DNA from: CAVXYG01 sp963706835
GTDB taxonomy: Bacteria > Actinomycetota > Actinomycetes > S36-B12 > GCA-2699445
NCBI GenBank assembly: GCA_963706835.1
Contig: CAVPOB010000001.1
Coordinates: forward strand, 62,001-126,000
Reading direction: 5' to 3'
DNA length: 64,000 nt
Within the stretch, counting starts at the first letter, position 1. The number at the start of each line of letters is the position of its first letter. The position numbers were made by a program, and so were the translations under genes. Under the pieces are notes generated by a model, which ran no database searches, was not told the DNA's origin, and saw nothing but the letters and a program-made list of their open reading frames with translations. Shown one piece after another: positions 1-8,810 of the stretch.

Positions 1-121
1 CCACATCCCGCAGCCGGATCGCGGGCTGAGTGTCGGGCACCGCACCACGATACGGTCGGCCCGGCACCTGTGCGAGCCTCGGCACCGGCAGCCAAGCGCC
101 GATGCGGCGGCTGACCTGCGT

Positions 122-127
122 TACCGT
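122..127 (+). promoter_or_regulatory. -10 box of leaderless murT promoter
   Basis: TACCGT lies exactly 6 nt upstream of the GTG start of murT. This is the spacing expected if transcription begins at the first base of the start codon. No Shine-Dalgarno sequence is present. Confidence 0.6.
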
Positions 128-133
128 GACTGC

Positions 134-1402
134 GTGAGATTCGTGGCCCTCTACATCGGCAAACTCGTCGTCGTTGTAGGCCGGGCGCTCGGCAAACGCG
201 GGTCGTCCTTCCCCGGCCTGGTGGTGGAGAAGATCAACCCCGGCTTCCTGGCCAGCGGGCTGCGCCAACTGCCCGGCGGGGTCATCATCGTCACCGGCAC
301 GAACGGCAAGACCACGACGGTGAAGATGATCGCGGAGATTCTCGGCACCGAGCACAAGGTCCTCACCAACCGGACCGGGGCGAACTTCACCCGGGGCATC
401 GTCTCCACCATCTTGATGGGGATGTCGATGACCGGGAAGCTGGCCCACACGATCGCGGTGTTCGAGATCGACGAGGCGTGGGCGGTGCGGTTCGTGCAGC
501 AGGTGCGCACCCGCGGCGTGGTCATCACCAACGTCATGCGCGACCAGATGGACCGGTTCGGCGAGATCGACCACACGGCCCGGCTGCTGACGAAGGTCGT
601 GGCGGCGGCGGAGGAGTTCGCCGTGCTCAACGCCGACGATCCCCGCGTGGTCGCCATGGCGCCGGCCGCGCACTGCCCGATCACCTACTTCGGTGTCGGC
701 AGCGAGTTGCGACGGGTCTTCATCACCGACGACGAGCTGTATGCCGCCGAGATCGACGTGGCCGCCAAGCACGCCGCGCGGCCGGCGCCGCAGTACGTGC
801 TGGAGCAGGTCGCTCCGGGCCAGGTGGAGATCGACACGCCGTCCGGTCGCCAGAGCGTCGCGCTGCAGGTCTTCGGCTCCCACAACGCCCAGAACGCGAC
901 CGCTGCGCTGGCGGCGGGGTCGTGTGCCGGGATTCCGCTCCCGGCGGCCGTCGGTGCGCTGGAGGGGATGTCGGCGGCGTTCGGCCGGGGCGAGTACATC
1001 GCGCTGAACGGCCAGCAGTTGCTGCTGCAACTGGTGAAGAACCCGGGCGGATTCCGCTACTCGCTGATGGATGTCGCCTCGGTGACGCCGGCAGAGGTGC
1101 TCATCGCCATCAACGACGAGTACGCCGATGGCCGCGACGTGTCCTGGTTGTGGGACGTGGACTTCCGGTCGCTGGCCGCGTGGCCGGTCTCGACGACGGG
1201 TACCCGTGCCGAGGATATGGCGCTGCGCCTGGACTACGACGGCGTACCGGTCCGATCGGTCGTGCCGGACATGGCGCAGGCGATCGCCGCGCTGAGTGCC
1301 CGTCACCCCGAGGGCGCCACGCTGGTGGTCTGCGCGACCTACACAGCGATGTTCGAGATGCGCGATGTGCTGGGCAGGATGACGGAGGTCACGCCGGTAT
1401 GA
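134..1402 (+). CDS. murT: Lipid II isoglutaminyl synthase, Mur-ligase subunit MurT
   Basis: This 422-residue protein is the ATP-dependent subunit that activates the D-Glu carboxylate of lipid II for amidation to D-isoglutamine, working with GatD on the cytoplasmic side of the membrane. The P-loop GTNGKTT is near residues 56-62. The central Mur-ligase domain (NVMRDQMDRFGE, LNADDPRV) is followed by the C-terminal DUF1727 region. The GTG start is fixed by a leaderless -10 box. The stop overlaps the gatD start by 4 bp (ATGA), so the two are translationally coupled. The Cys4 zinc ribbon known from several MurT proteins is not seen: only one Cys (HCPITYFG) occurs in that part. The identification is secure. 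Confidence 0.95.
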   Translation: MRFVALYIGKLVVVVGRALGKRGSSFPGLVVEKINPGFLASGLRQLPGGVIIVTGTNGKTTTVKMIAEILGTEHKVLTNRTGANFTRGIVSTILMGMSMTGKLAHTIAVFEIDEAWAVRFVQQVRTRGVVITNVMRDQMDRFGEIDHTARLLTKVVAAAEEFAVLNADDPRVVAMAPAAHCPITYFGVGSELRRVFITDDELYAAEIDVAAKHAARPAPQYVLEQVAPGQVEIDTPSGRQSVALQVFGSHNAQNATAALAAGSCAGIPLPAAVGALEGMSAAFGRGEYIALNGQQLLLQLVKNPGGFRYSLMDVASVTPAEVLIAINDEYADGRDVSWLWDVDFRSLAAWPVSTTGTRAEDMALRLDYDGVPVRSVVPDMAQAIAALSARHPEGATLVVCATYTAMFEMRDVLGRMTEVTPV

Positions 1403-2118
1403 CCACGCTGCATCTGGTGCACCTCTACCAGCGCGAGATGAACATTTACGGCGACACCGGCAACCGGCTGGTCCTGACGAAGCGGCTGGAGCGGTCCGGC
1501 ATCGACTGCCGGGTCAGCATCAGCGGGGTCGGCGATCCGCTGCCCACCGACGCCCATCTGATCATCGGCGGCGGCGGCCAGGACGTCGGCCAGATCGCCG
1601 TCGGGGAGGACCTGCAGACCAAACGGGCGGCATTGGCGGCGATGAAGGCCGACGGTGTGCCGATGCTGATGATCTGCGGGATGTACCAGCTCTTCGGCCA
1701 CTACTTCCAGACCTATCAGGGGGAGCGCATCCCCGGCGCCGGGCTGCTCGACCTGCACACCGAGGGGCAGCCGGAGCGGCTCATCGGCAACATTACGGTG
1801 GCTACGGAGTTCGGCGAACTCGTCGGCTACGAGAACCACAGCGGGCTGACGCACCTCCACGGCAACCTGCGGCCGCTGGGATCGGTGGTGCGCGGCAGCG
1901 GCAACAACGGCGCCGACGGCGGTGAGGGGGCCGTCGACGGCTCCGTCATCGGCACCTACTTGCACGGCCCGGTGCTGGCCAAGGGGCCCGGCCTGGCCGA
2001 TCACCTGTTGCGGCAGGCCCTGGCCGTGGCCGGCATCGATGCCGCGCTGGGACCGTTTCCCGACCTCGACCAGCGGGCGGCTCTGGCGGCTACCGCCGCG
2101 AAGGCGCGACCCCGGTAG
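1399..2118 (+). CDS. gatD: Lipid II isoglutaminyl synthase, glutamine amidotransferase subunit GatD
   Basis: This 239-residue class I (CobB/CobQ-like) glutamine amidotransferase supplies ammonia to MurT for lipid II amidation. The predicted nucleophile is Cys93 in MICGMYQ and the partner histidine is His189 in TYLHGP. The IIGGGGQD loop near residues 55-62 is typical of the family. The start is the ATG that overlaps the murT stop, leaving no intergenic space, so the pair forms a two-gene operon. The length is normal for GatD. Confidence 0.95.
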   Translation: MTTLHLVHLYQREMNIYGDTGNRLVLTKRLERSGIDCRVSISGVGDPLPTDAHLIIGGGGQDVGQIAVGEDLQTKRAALAAMKADGVPMLMICGMYQLFGHYFQTYQGERIPGAGLLDLHTEGQPERLIGNITVATEFGELVGYENHSGLTHLHGNLRPLGSVVRGSGNNGADGGEGAVDGSVIGTYLHGPVLAKGPGLADHLLRQALAVAGIDAALGPFPDLDQRAALAATAAKARPR

Positions 2119-2175
2119 CCGAATCCATCGGCGCGGGGCTTGCGACGGGCGCGGTCGGCGTGGCGTGATCGAGGT

Positions 2176-3463
2176 ATGGACGCCGAACGCCGCTTCGATG
2201 TGGTGGTCCTCGGCGGCGGCCCCGCCGGCCTGAGCGCCGCGCTGATGCTGGGGCGGGCGTGCCGGAAGGTGCTCGTGCTGGACTCCGCCCTGCCGCGCAA
2301 CCGCTTCGCCTCCCATATGCACGGAGTGCTCGGCCACGACGGCCGCCCGCCGGGGGATCTGCTCGCCGACGGTCGGCGGGAGGTGGGGCGCTACGGCGGT
2401 GTGATCGAGCAATGCGCGGTAGACGAGGTGCGGCCGGTGGCGGGCGGGTTCGCGCTGCGCGCCGGATCGCAGCGGTTCTCGGCGCGCCGCCTGGTAGTCG
2501 CGACGGGTCTGACCGACGAACTGCCAGATATGCCCGGCCTGGCCCCGCGCTGGGGGGCCGGCGTCTCGCACTGCCCGTACTGCGATGGCTACGAGGTGCG
2601 CGGTAGGCCGCTGGGCGTGCTGGCCACCGGTCGCGGTAGCCCCCATCAGGCGCAGATGCTTCGGCAGTGGTCGGACGCGCTGACCTACTTCACCGACGGC
2701 CGCGAGGGACTGGCCGACCGGGAGCGCGGCGAACTGGCCGCGCGCGGCATTGCGGTCGTGGCGGAGCCGGTCGCGGAACTGGTCGAGCCCGAGCCCGAGC
2801 CCGAGCCCGGGCACGGGCCCGAGCACGGGCACGGACACGGGCCTGAGCCTGGGTCCGGGCCCGAGCCGGGGCCGAGGTCCGGGCCCGGGCCGGGGCCGAG
2901 GTCCGGGCCTGGGTCCGACTCCCGGTCGGGGTCCGACTCCGGGCTGGGGCCGAGGTCCGGGTCCGAGCCGGGGCCGAGGTCTGGGCCTGAGCCGGGGTCC
3001 GGGCCTGAGCCGGGGCCCGAGCCCGAGCTGGGGCCGGGGTCCGGGCCGGGGCCGGCGGTCCGCGGGCCGGGGCCGGAGGTCCGGGCCTGGGTCCGAATCC
3101 CGGTCGGGGTCCGAGTCCGGGCCGGGGCCGGGGTCCGGGCCGGGGGTGTGCCTGGTGCTGCGGGACGGCACCAGGCACACGGTTGCGCGACTCTTCATCG
3201 TGCCGCGCGTCCGCCCGAACGATGCGCTGCTGGTGGGCCTAGGTGCCGCGCGCGTCAAGCCGCACCGGGTCAGTTGCGTGGCCGTCGATCATGCCGGCCG
3301 GACCAGCGTGCGCGGGGTCTGGGCGGTCGGCAACGTGGTGGATCCGAAGGCGAACGTGTCGATGTGCATCGGCTCCGGCGCTGCCGCGGGCGGGGCGATC
3401 AACGCCGACCTCGTCGAGGAGGAGGTGGCCGCCGCGGCGCGCGGCGTTGGGCGGCGCGCCTAG
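2176..3463 (+). CDS. Thioredoxin-reductase-like FAD/NAD(P) oxidoreductase, split by an internal repeat tract and frameshift
   Basis: The N-terminal part (about 200 residues from ATG 2176) has the FAD-binding motif GGGPAGLSAAL, the redox motif CPYCDGYE, and the NAD(P) domain start. A 360-bp hexanucleotide-like tract (about 2788-3150) follows. The C-terminal part is in the +1 frame relative to the N-terminus and carries the family's closing FAD motif, GVWAVGNVVDP, then ANVSMCIGSGAAAGGAI, ending at TAG 3461. The family has only a short loop at this site, so the tract is an insertion between NAD(P)-domain strands. The two ends belong to one gene, but the present sequence cannot give a continuous protein. 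A sequencing slip inside the tract, or a true mutation, is possible. Confidence 0.75.
2788..3150 (+). repeat. Degenerate hexanucleotide tract inside the flavoprotein gene
   Basis: About 360 bp are built from 6-bp steps such as GAGCCC, GGGCCG and GGTCCG. In the upstream frame this gives alternating Pro/Ser/Gly with Glu/Gly/Arg. Because the period is a multiple of 3 and the tract lacks T-rich codons, several frames on both strands stay open. The reading frame of the host gene changes within it. Confidence 0.85.
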
Positions 3464-3471
3464 CCGACGGG

Positions 3472-3477
3472 GACAAT
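3472..3477 (+). promoter_or_regulatory. Possible -10 box for the histidine phosphatase gene
   Basis: GACAAT ends 7 nt before ATG 3485. It keeps the A2 and T6 of the TANNNT pattern but lacks T1, so it is a weaker example of the leaderless signature seen at other genes here. Confidence 0.3.
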
Positions 3478-3484
3478 GGTCGCT

Positions 3485-4044
3485 ATGCAGCCGCTCTACC
3501 TCGTCCGGCATGGGGAATCGGAGTGGAACGCGCGGGGGCTCATCCAAGGGCAGACCCCGCACCCGGCACTGACGCCCTCGGGCCGGGAGCAGGCGCAGTC
3601 CGCGGCCGACCGGATACGCGCCGACCTCGGGCCGGGTCGAGCACGGTGGCCATGATCACGACCAGCGATCTGGTGCGCGCCAGGCAGACCGCGGCGATCC
3701 TCGCGGCAGACCTCGGCGGAACGCTGCGATCGGACCCGCGCTTGCGCGAGCAGCACCTGGGGTCCTGGCAGGGCCTGACCAAACAGCAGGCCGGCGCCTC
3801 GGAACTGGGCACGGCCCACGGCTTCTCCGGCGGCGAGTCGCCGCAGGACGTGCGGGCAAGGATGATGGCGGTCATCGACGGCGTCGACCGATCGGTCATC
3901 ACCATCCTGGTTAGCCACGGCCGAGCGATCCGGCAGGCCATCGGTCACGCGACCGGTGTCGCCGTCACCGACGCGCCCCGGATCCCGGTGCGCAACGGCG
4001 CGGTCGCACGGTGGTTCGACGGTCGCATCGACTGGCTCGGGTGA
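3485..4044 (+). CDS. Histidine phosphatase (phosphoglycerate mutase-like) family protein, one frameshift
   Basis: The start MQPLYLVRHGESEWN contains the catalytic RHGE motif of the histidine phosphatase superfamily. The second half, in another frame, carries TSDLVRARQTA and LVSHGRAIR, the latter with the second catalytic His. The frame changes near 3620-3645, and joining the halves gives about 186 residues, normal for cobC/gpmB-like phosphatases. The substrate cannot be told from sequence. It starts 21 bp after the flavoprotein gene. Confidence 0.75.
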
Positions 4045-4368
4045 GCAGAGCCGCCCGCCTGGAGCATCCCCCGCGTCGACAGGGCTGCTTCGCGCCGCCT
4101 CCCCAGCGAGATGTCGGTGCGTCGAAGCCGGGGTCCCAGGCCGCTGGCCGCGCCACCGGGCACCAGCATGGCGCGGTCGTCCCGGGTCACGCCTAGGGTG
4201 CCGCCCGCCGCACAACCTCTCTGGACTCATCGCGATCCCTCACCCCGCCTCGGATCTGGCGCGGGGTGAGGGATTCGCGGCTCCTCTGGGCGGGACGGTA
4301 CTGCGCTGCCTGCGGCTGTCGGCGCCCCGTGCAGGGCTGAGGGCGACCCCCGGTAGAGCGACTGTTCC
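4045..4368. other. Gene-free spacer before repeat element A
   Basis: No supported gene lies between the phosphatase stop and the first dyad-repeat element. Open frames on both strands here show no family signature. Part of the sequence just before the repeats (GGTAGAGCGACT at about 4352) recurs before the element near 51.0 kb, so the shared region may extend beyond the core repeat. Confidence 0.5.
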
Positions 4369-4766
4369 GGGGGTTTGCACTCGGGTGCGGGGGCTTGCGG
4401 GCGCTTCGGATTTCACGGGGGCAGCACCGGTTTGCACCCGGGGCCAGGCTTGACGGCACGTCCGGTGGGGCGACTAAGCACCCGTTGCGGGGGTTTGCAC
4501 CCGGGGCGGTGGCTGAGAGGGCCTCCGGGGCGGCAACTGTGCACCCGGTTCGGGGGTTTGCACCCGCGACGGTGGCTCTGGGCCCCGATATGCCCGGTTC
4601 CGCCCCCGCGCCGGGTGCAAACCCCCAAACCGGGTGCAGACCTGCCCCGGAAACGGGCGGTTCCGCCCCCGCGGCGGGTGCAGACCCCCGAACCGGGTGC
4701 AGACCTGGGCCGCACGCGGCCGGTCCCGCCCCCGCGCCGGGTGCAGACCCCCGAACCGGGTGCAGA
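4369..4766. repeat. Dyad-symmetric intergenic repeat element, locus A
   Basis: Units have the form GCACCCG-nnn-CGGGGG, then a TTT/TCT-like linker, then GCACCCG-nnn-CGGNGGC. Two clear forward units start at 4478 and 4541 (63 bp apart). Degenerate forward pieces lie at 4378 and 4433. Three reverse-complement units end at 4637, 4700 and 4763 (63-bp steps). Forward and reverse blocks face each other across a 97-bp centre. The same geometry recurs near 24.2, 37.7 and 51.0 kb. Confidence 0.85.
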
Positions 4767-4916
4767 GCGCCCAGGCCGCTCGCGCAGCTGGACCCGCGGG
4801 ATCCGGCGACGCGACCCGGGCCACGGGCGGCCCGCTGGCTCCACCCGGAGTCACCGGAGCCCACCGCACTACCGATTGCGACGGCCCCTCCTGCTCGCCC
4901 CACCCGGCTGGCACTC

Positions 4917-5175
4917 CCCTTCCACCCGGCCCCGTCGACCCGGCCCAGCCGACCCGGCCCCGTCGACCCGGCCCCGTCGACCCGGCCCCGTCGACCCGGC
5001 CCCGTCGACCCGGCCCCGCTCGACCCGGCCCCGTAGCCCGACCCGGCCCCGTCGACCGCGTGCCGCGGCCCAGCCGACCCGGCCCCGTCGACCCGGCCCC
5101 GTCGACCCGGCCCAGCTCGACCCGGCCCGGCCGACCCGGCCCAGCCGACCCGACCCAGCCGACCCTGCCCAGCAC
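4917..5175. repeat. 14-bp tandem repeat array (GTCGACCCGGCCCC)
   Basis: A tandem array of GTCGACCCGGCCCC and close variants (for example CAGCCGACCCGG) contains around 17 CGACCC steps. It ends about 10 bp before the -10 box of the downstream quinone oxidoreductase gene. Open frames through it are simple consequences of low complexity. Confidence 0.85.
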
Positions 5176-5184
5176 AACCGCCAC

Positions 5185-5190
5185 TAGCCT
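5185..5190 (+). promoter_or_regulatory. -10 box of quinone oxidoreductase gene
   Basis: TAGCCT lies 7 nt upstream of ATG 5198, matching the leaderless pattern. The 14-bp tandem array occupies the -35 region. Confidence 0.5.
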
Positions 5191-5197
5191 GAGCCCC

Positions 5198-6163
5198 ATG
5201 CTCGCTGCCCAGGTCGTCACCACCAACGGACCGCAGGCCGTCGTCGTCCGCGACGTGCCCGAGCCGAGGCCGGGCCCCGATGACGTGCTCATCGACGTGC
5301 ATCGGGTGGGGGTGTCCTTCCCGGACCTGCTGCTCAGCCGCGGCGAGTACCAGATACGACCGGATCTGCCGTTCTCGCTGGGGGTCGACGTCGCGGGCAC
5401 CGTGGTGAGCGGTCCCGGCTTCGAGCAGGGTCAGCGGGTCGCCGCCGTCATGCCTTGGGGCGGGGCGCAGGAACGCGCGGCGGCCCCGGCCGTCTCCACC
5501 TTCCCACTGCCGGAGTCGGTGAGTTTCGACGAGGGGGCGGCCCTGCCCATGAACTACCTCACCGCGGAGTTCGCGCTGCGGGAACGGGCCGGACTGCAGC
5601 CCGGGGAGACCGTCCTGGTGCACGGCGCCGCGGGAGGCCTCGGCACGGCGCTGGTGCAGGTCGCCAAGGGCATGGGGGCGACGGTGATCGGCGTGGCCAG
5701 CACCGAGGAGAAGGCTGCCTTCGTGCGCGCAGCCGGAGCCGACCACGCGGTGCTGCTCGACGGATTCCGAGCGGCAGTCGCCAAGCTCACTGGTGGCGAA
5801 GGTGTCGGCGTCGTGGCCGATGTCGTGGGCGGGGAGGTGTTCACCGACTCGCTGCGGGCACTGCGCACCGGTGGCCGGCTGCTGGTGCTGGGCTTCGCGT
5901 CCGGGCAGGGAATTCCCCAGGTGAAGGTGAACCGCCTCCTGCTGCAGAACATCGACGTGCGCGGCGTTGGCTGGGGGATGTACGCGATGGTGCGGCCCGG
6001 CTACATGCAGCAGCAGTGGTCCCGCCTGCTCCCGCTGATTGCCAGCGGTGCGGTGCGCCCGCCGATCGGGGCGACCTACCCGTTGGCAGAGTTCGGCACC
6101 GCCCTGAGCGACCTCGACCAGCGGCGCGCGATGGGGAAGTCGGTGATCGTCGTCGCAGGCTGA
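5198..6163 (+). CDS. Zinc-less quinone oxidoreductase / MDR-family alcohol dehydrogenase
   Basis: This 321-residue medium-chain dehydrogenase/reductase has an N-terminal GroES-like domain (GVSFPDLLLSRGEY, SLGVDVAGTVV) and a Rossmann NADPH domain with the motif VLVHGAAGGLGTAL near residues 143-156. The structural-zinc Cys cluster is absent, as in the QOR/NADPH:quinone reductase subgroup. It probably reduces quinones or activated alkenes, though the substrate is not evident. The ATG start is chosen because the -10 box ends 7 nt before it. The frame is open upstream only through the tandem repeat. Confidence 0.85.
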   Translation: MLAAQVVTTNGPQAVVVRDVPEPRPGPDDVLIDVHRVGVSFPDLLLSRGEYQIRPDLPFSLGVDVAGTVVSGPGFEQGQRVAAVMPWGGAQERAAAPAVSTFPLPESVSFDEGAALPMNYLTAEFALRERAGLQPGETVLVHGAAGGLGTALVQVAKGMGATVIGVASTEEKAAFVRAAGADHAVLLDGFRAAVAKLTGGEGVGVVADVVGGEVFTDSLRALRTGGRLLVLGFASGQGIPQVKVNRLLLQNIDVRGVGWGMYAMVRPGYMQQQWSRLLPLIASGAVRPPIGATYPLAEFGTALSDLDQRRAMGKSVIVVAG

Positions 6164-6212
6164 GCCCGCGGCGCGACACCTGCGTCGGGGGTGAGCCCGG
6201 GGCCCGGGCGGG

Positions 6213-6218
6213 TACCGT
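6213..6218 (+). promoter_or_regulatory. -10 box of leaderless DUF1707 gene
   Basis: TACCGT precedes GTG 6225 by exactly 6 nt. Confidence 0.6.
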
Positions 6219-6224
6219 TGGGGT

Positions 6225-7001
6225 GTGCCGCCAGAGCCCCAGCAGCCGGACCCGTGGTCGCTGCGCGCCTCGGACGCCGATCGGGACAAGTACCTGGGGC
6301 TGCTGCGGGAGGCCTACGCGGAAGGCAGGCTCGACGCGCTGGAGTACGAGGAGCGCATGGAGCAGGCGCTCGGCGCCAAGACCTACCGCGATCTGTATCC
6401 GGTGCTGAGCGAGCTGCCCATCAATCCCGCACGGGTCCCCGGCCCGCCGATCGCACCGACCGGGCCGATGGTGCCCAGGGGGACGGCGCCCGCTGCCGAT
6501 CACTACTACCCGGTGGCGGCTCCGCGCCCCACCGGGGCTCCTACCGGCTACCTGCCGGAGAACTCCGTGGTCTCGGTCTTCGGCTCGGCCTCCCGCAAGG
6601 GCTCATGGCTGGTGCCCGCGGAACTGACGGTGCTCAGCGTCTTCGGCGACGCCACCATCGACTTGACCGGCGCGATCCTGTCGGGGATGACGACCGAACT
6701 GCGGTGCAACGCCGTCTTCGGCAGCGTCAAAGTGATCGTGCCCGACGCGCTGCACGTGGATGTCAGCGGCGTCGGCATCCTCGGTGAGTACCAGTCCAAG
6801 GACAAGCGCAAGGGGCAGGACAAGCGACGCACGCCCGCCCCCAACGCGCCGCAGATTCGGCTGACCGGGATCGCGCTGTTCGGCAGCGTGGACATCCGCA
6901 TCGTGGTGCCGCGCGACGGTGCCACCGTCAGCATGCTGAACCCCGCCCTGCCCCCGGCGCCGCAGCCGCCGGCCATCGACCGGCCGCCCGATCCGGCCTG
7001 A
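6225..7001 (+). CDS. DUF1707 and LiaF-C-like domain protein
   Basis: This 258-residue protein has an N-terminal DUF1707 domain, about residues 8-62 (SLRASDADRDKYLGLLREAY, then LDALEYEERMEQAL). A Pro-rich linker leads to a C-terminal LiaF/YvqF-like beta domain with the repeated VFG motif (SVFGSASR, SVFGDATI, AVFGSVKV, LFGSVDI). No transmembrane segment is seen. The family is common in actinobacteria and related to cell-envelope stress sensing, but the exact role is unknown. The GTG start is set by the leaderless -10 box. Confidence 0.85.
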   Translation: MPPEPQQPDPWSLRASDADRDKYLGLLREAYAEGRLDALEYEERMEQALGAKTYRDLYPVLSELPINPARVPGPPIAPTGPMVPRGTAPAADHYYPVAAPRPTGAPTGYLPENSVVSVFGSASRKGSWLVPAELTVLSVFGDATIDLTGAILSGMTTELRCNAVFGSVKVIVPDALHVDVSGVGILGEYQSKDKRKGQDKRRTPAPNAPQIRLTGIALFGSVDIRIVVPRDGATVSMLNPALPPAPQPPAIDRPPDPA

Positions 7002-7039
7002 TCGGAGGTCGCCGCAGGGCGAGCGCGGCAAGTGCCCCG

Positions 7040-7045
7040 TACAGT
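7040..7045 (+). promoter_or_regulatory. -10 box upstream of MFS gene
   Basis: TACAGT would start transcription near 7052, about 25 nt before ATG 7077. It lies downstream of the alternative GTG at 7032, which supports the later start. Confidence 0.4.
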
Positions 7046-7076
7046 CGAGAGGCTGACGATCCGACTGGGGTGGGCC

Positions 7077-8810
7077 ATGGCATCGGCCGATGACTGGATG
7101 ACTTCCGGCGCAGGGCATCCCCGGCGGTGGCGCGTCCTGGCCGTGCTCGTGGTCTGCCTCCTGGTCGTCGTGCTCGACAACACCGTGCTCAACATCGCCC
7201 TGCCCACGATCCAGAACGACCTGCAGGCTAGTCAGGCCGAATTGGTATGGGCGATTGACTCCTACATCCTGGTGTTCGCCTCGCTGCTGTTCACCTGGGG
7301 CGTGCTGGGCGATCGGTGGGGCCGCAAGCGGGTACTGGTCATCGGCCTGGTGATTTTCTGCGCGGCCTCCGCGCTCAGCGCGTTCGCCCCGACAGCCGGC
7401 TGGCTCATCGCCTTCCGGGCACTGATGGGCGTCGGCGGGGCGGCGGTCATGCCCACGACGCTGGCCATCATCACCGTGGTGTTCCCCCCGTACGAGCGCG
7501 GCCGCGCGATCGGGATCTGGGCCGGTGCGGTCGGGGCCGCCGTGGTGCTCGGGCCGGTCCTGGGGGGACTGCTGCTGCAGTACCCGCAATGGACGAACTG
7601 GCTGACCGGCAACGATTGGGGCTCGGTCTTCCTGGTCAACGTCCCCATCATCGTGGTGGGCGTGGTCGCCATCCTCCGCGTGGTGCCGGAGACCCGCGAT
7701 CCCGATCCGCGAGCCCTCGACGTGCCCGGGCTGGCGTTGTCGTTCCTGGGACTGTTCGCACTGGTCTACGGCATCATCTACGCCTCGGAGACCAAGGACT
7801 GGCTCGATCCGGGCGTCATCGGGCCAGTCGCGCTCGGGATCGGCCTGATCGTGCTGTTCCTGGTGCTGGAAGCCCGCAGCGACCACCCCAGCTTCGATGT
7901 GTCGCTGTTCCGCAACCGGGCCTACGCGGTGAGTCTGACCGCCGTCTCCCTGTCGTTCTTCGCCCTGTCAGGCATCACGTTCACGCTGCCCTTCTACCTG
8001 CAGGTGCTGCGCGGATTCGACACCTTGACCGCCGGGTTGTGCTTCATCCCGTTCGCGGTCGGCCAGTTGCTCGCGGCGCCGCGCAGCGCCGCGATGGTCA
8101 ACCGGTTCGGGTACCGCAAGGTGATGACGACCGGTCTGGTCCTGGTCAGCCTCGCCATGGCCAGCCTGGCCGTCCTGCAGATCGACACCCCTATGTGGGC
8201 GGTGCTCGGCGTCTTCTTCGTCTTCGGCTACGGCATGGGCAACGTCATCGCACCCGGCTCCACGCTGCTGCAGAACGTGCTGCCGCTGGCACGGGCCGGC
8301 GCCGGATCGGCCGTGCAGAACACGGTGCGGCAGGTCGGCGGCGCCCTCGGCGTGGCGATCATCGGGACGGTCCTGGCCACGCAGTACGCGCGGCGGGTCG
8401 GCGAATCCCTCGCAGTGCTTCCCGCGGATGATGTGCCGCCGGAGGCCAGGCAGGCGGCCTCGGAGTCCGTGGTGGCCACCGCGCGGGTCCTCGCCGAGGC
8501 CGTCGAGTCGGGCCTGCCGCCGCAGATCGCCGCGGAGGTCCAGGCCGTTGCGTTCGCCGATTTCCTGGCGTCTTCCCACGTCACCGCCGTGCTGTCGTGC
8601 GCCGTCGTGGTGGTGGCCGCGCTCGTTGTCGGGTTCCTGCTGCCGCCCGTCGCGCCCCCGCAGGCGGCGGCCCAGGGCGGAGCGCCGCAGGACGAAGCCG
8701 ACGCGCTCACCCGGGAGCACGCCGAGCACTACGCGCAGGAGGCGGCGCAGGAGTACCCCGGGGCGGAGCGGGAGGATGAGGCATCCGGCCACCTGGGTGA
8801 CAATCGTTAG
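7077..8810 (+). CDS. MFS transporter, DHA2 (EmrB/QacA) family
   Basis: This 577-residue protein has about 14 predicted membrane helices, as in drug:H+ antiporter family 2. Motif A appears as LGDRWGRKR after the second helix and motif C as GPVLGG in the fifth. DNTVLNIALPTIQ in helix 1 is the DHA2 hallmark. The hydrophilic C-terminus (about 60 residues) is rich in Glu and Ala. The substrate is unknown, with multidrug export most likely. The stop is followed immediately by the start of the DUF4245 gene, so the two are co-transcribed. Confidence 0.9.
   Translation: MASADDWMTSGAGHPRRWRVLAVLVVCLLVVVLDNTVLNIALPTIQNDLQASQAELVWAIDSYILVFASLLFTWGVLGDRWGRKRVLVIGLVIFCAASALSAFAPTAGWLIAFRALMGVGGAAVMPTTLAIITVVFPPYERGRAIGIWAGAVGAAVVLGPVLGGLLLQYPQWTNWLTGNDWGSVFLVNVPIIVVGVVAILRVVPETRDPDPRALDVPGLALSFLGLFALVYGIIYASETKDWLDPGVIGPVALGIGLIVLFLVLEARSDHPSFDVSLFRNRAYAVSLTAVSLSFFALSGITFTLPFYLQVLRGFDTLTAGLCFIPFAVGQLLAAPRSAAMVNRFGYRKVMTTGLVLVSLAMASLAVLQIDTPMWAVLGVFFVFGYGMGNVIAPGSTLLQNVLPLARAGAGSAVQNTVRQVGGALGVAIIGTVLATQYARRVGESLAVLPADDVPPEARQAASESVVATARVLAEAVESGLPPQIAAEVQAVAFADFLASSHVTAVLSCAVVVVAALVVGFLLPPVAPPQAAAQGGAPQDEADALTREHAEHYAQEAAQEYPGAEREDEASGHLGDNR

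Noticed and set aside
1339..3258. A 639-codon open frame on the minus strand across gatD and the hexanucleotide tract
   Set aside because: It is the antisense shadow of gatD and the flavoprotein gene. The long Pro-Gly-Arg stretch arises only because the 6-bp repeat has no stop codon in several frames.
4369..4766. Possible CRISPR array (regular repeats with variable insertions)
   Set aside because: The variable parts are only 3 nt, repeat orientation inverts in the middle, spacers between units are themselves similar among loci, and no cas gene is present.
4375..5187. Open frames through repeat element A and the 14-bp array
   Set aside because: They are open because of the 63-bp (multiple of 3) and GC-rich repeats. 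No start signal, domain or codon pattern supports translation.
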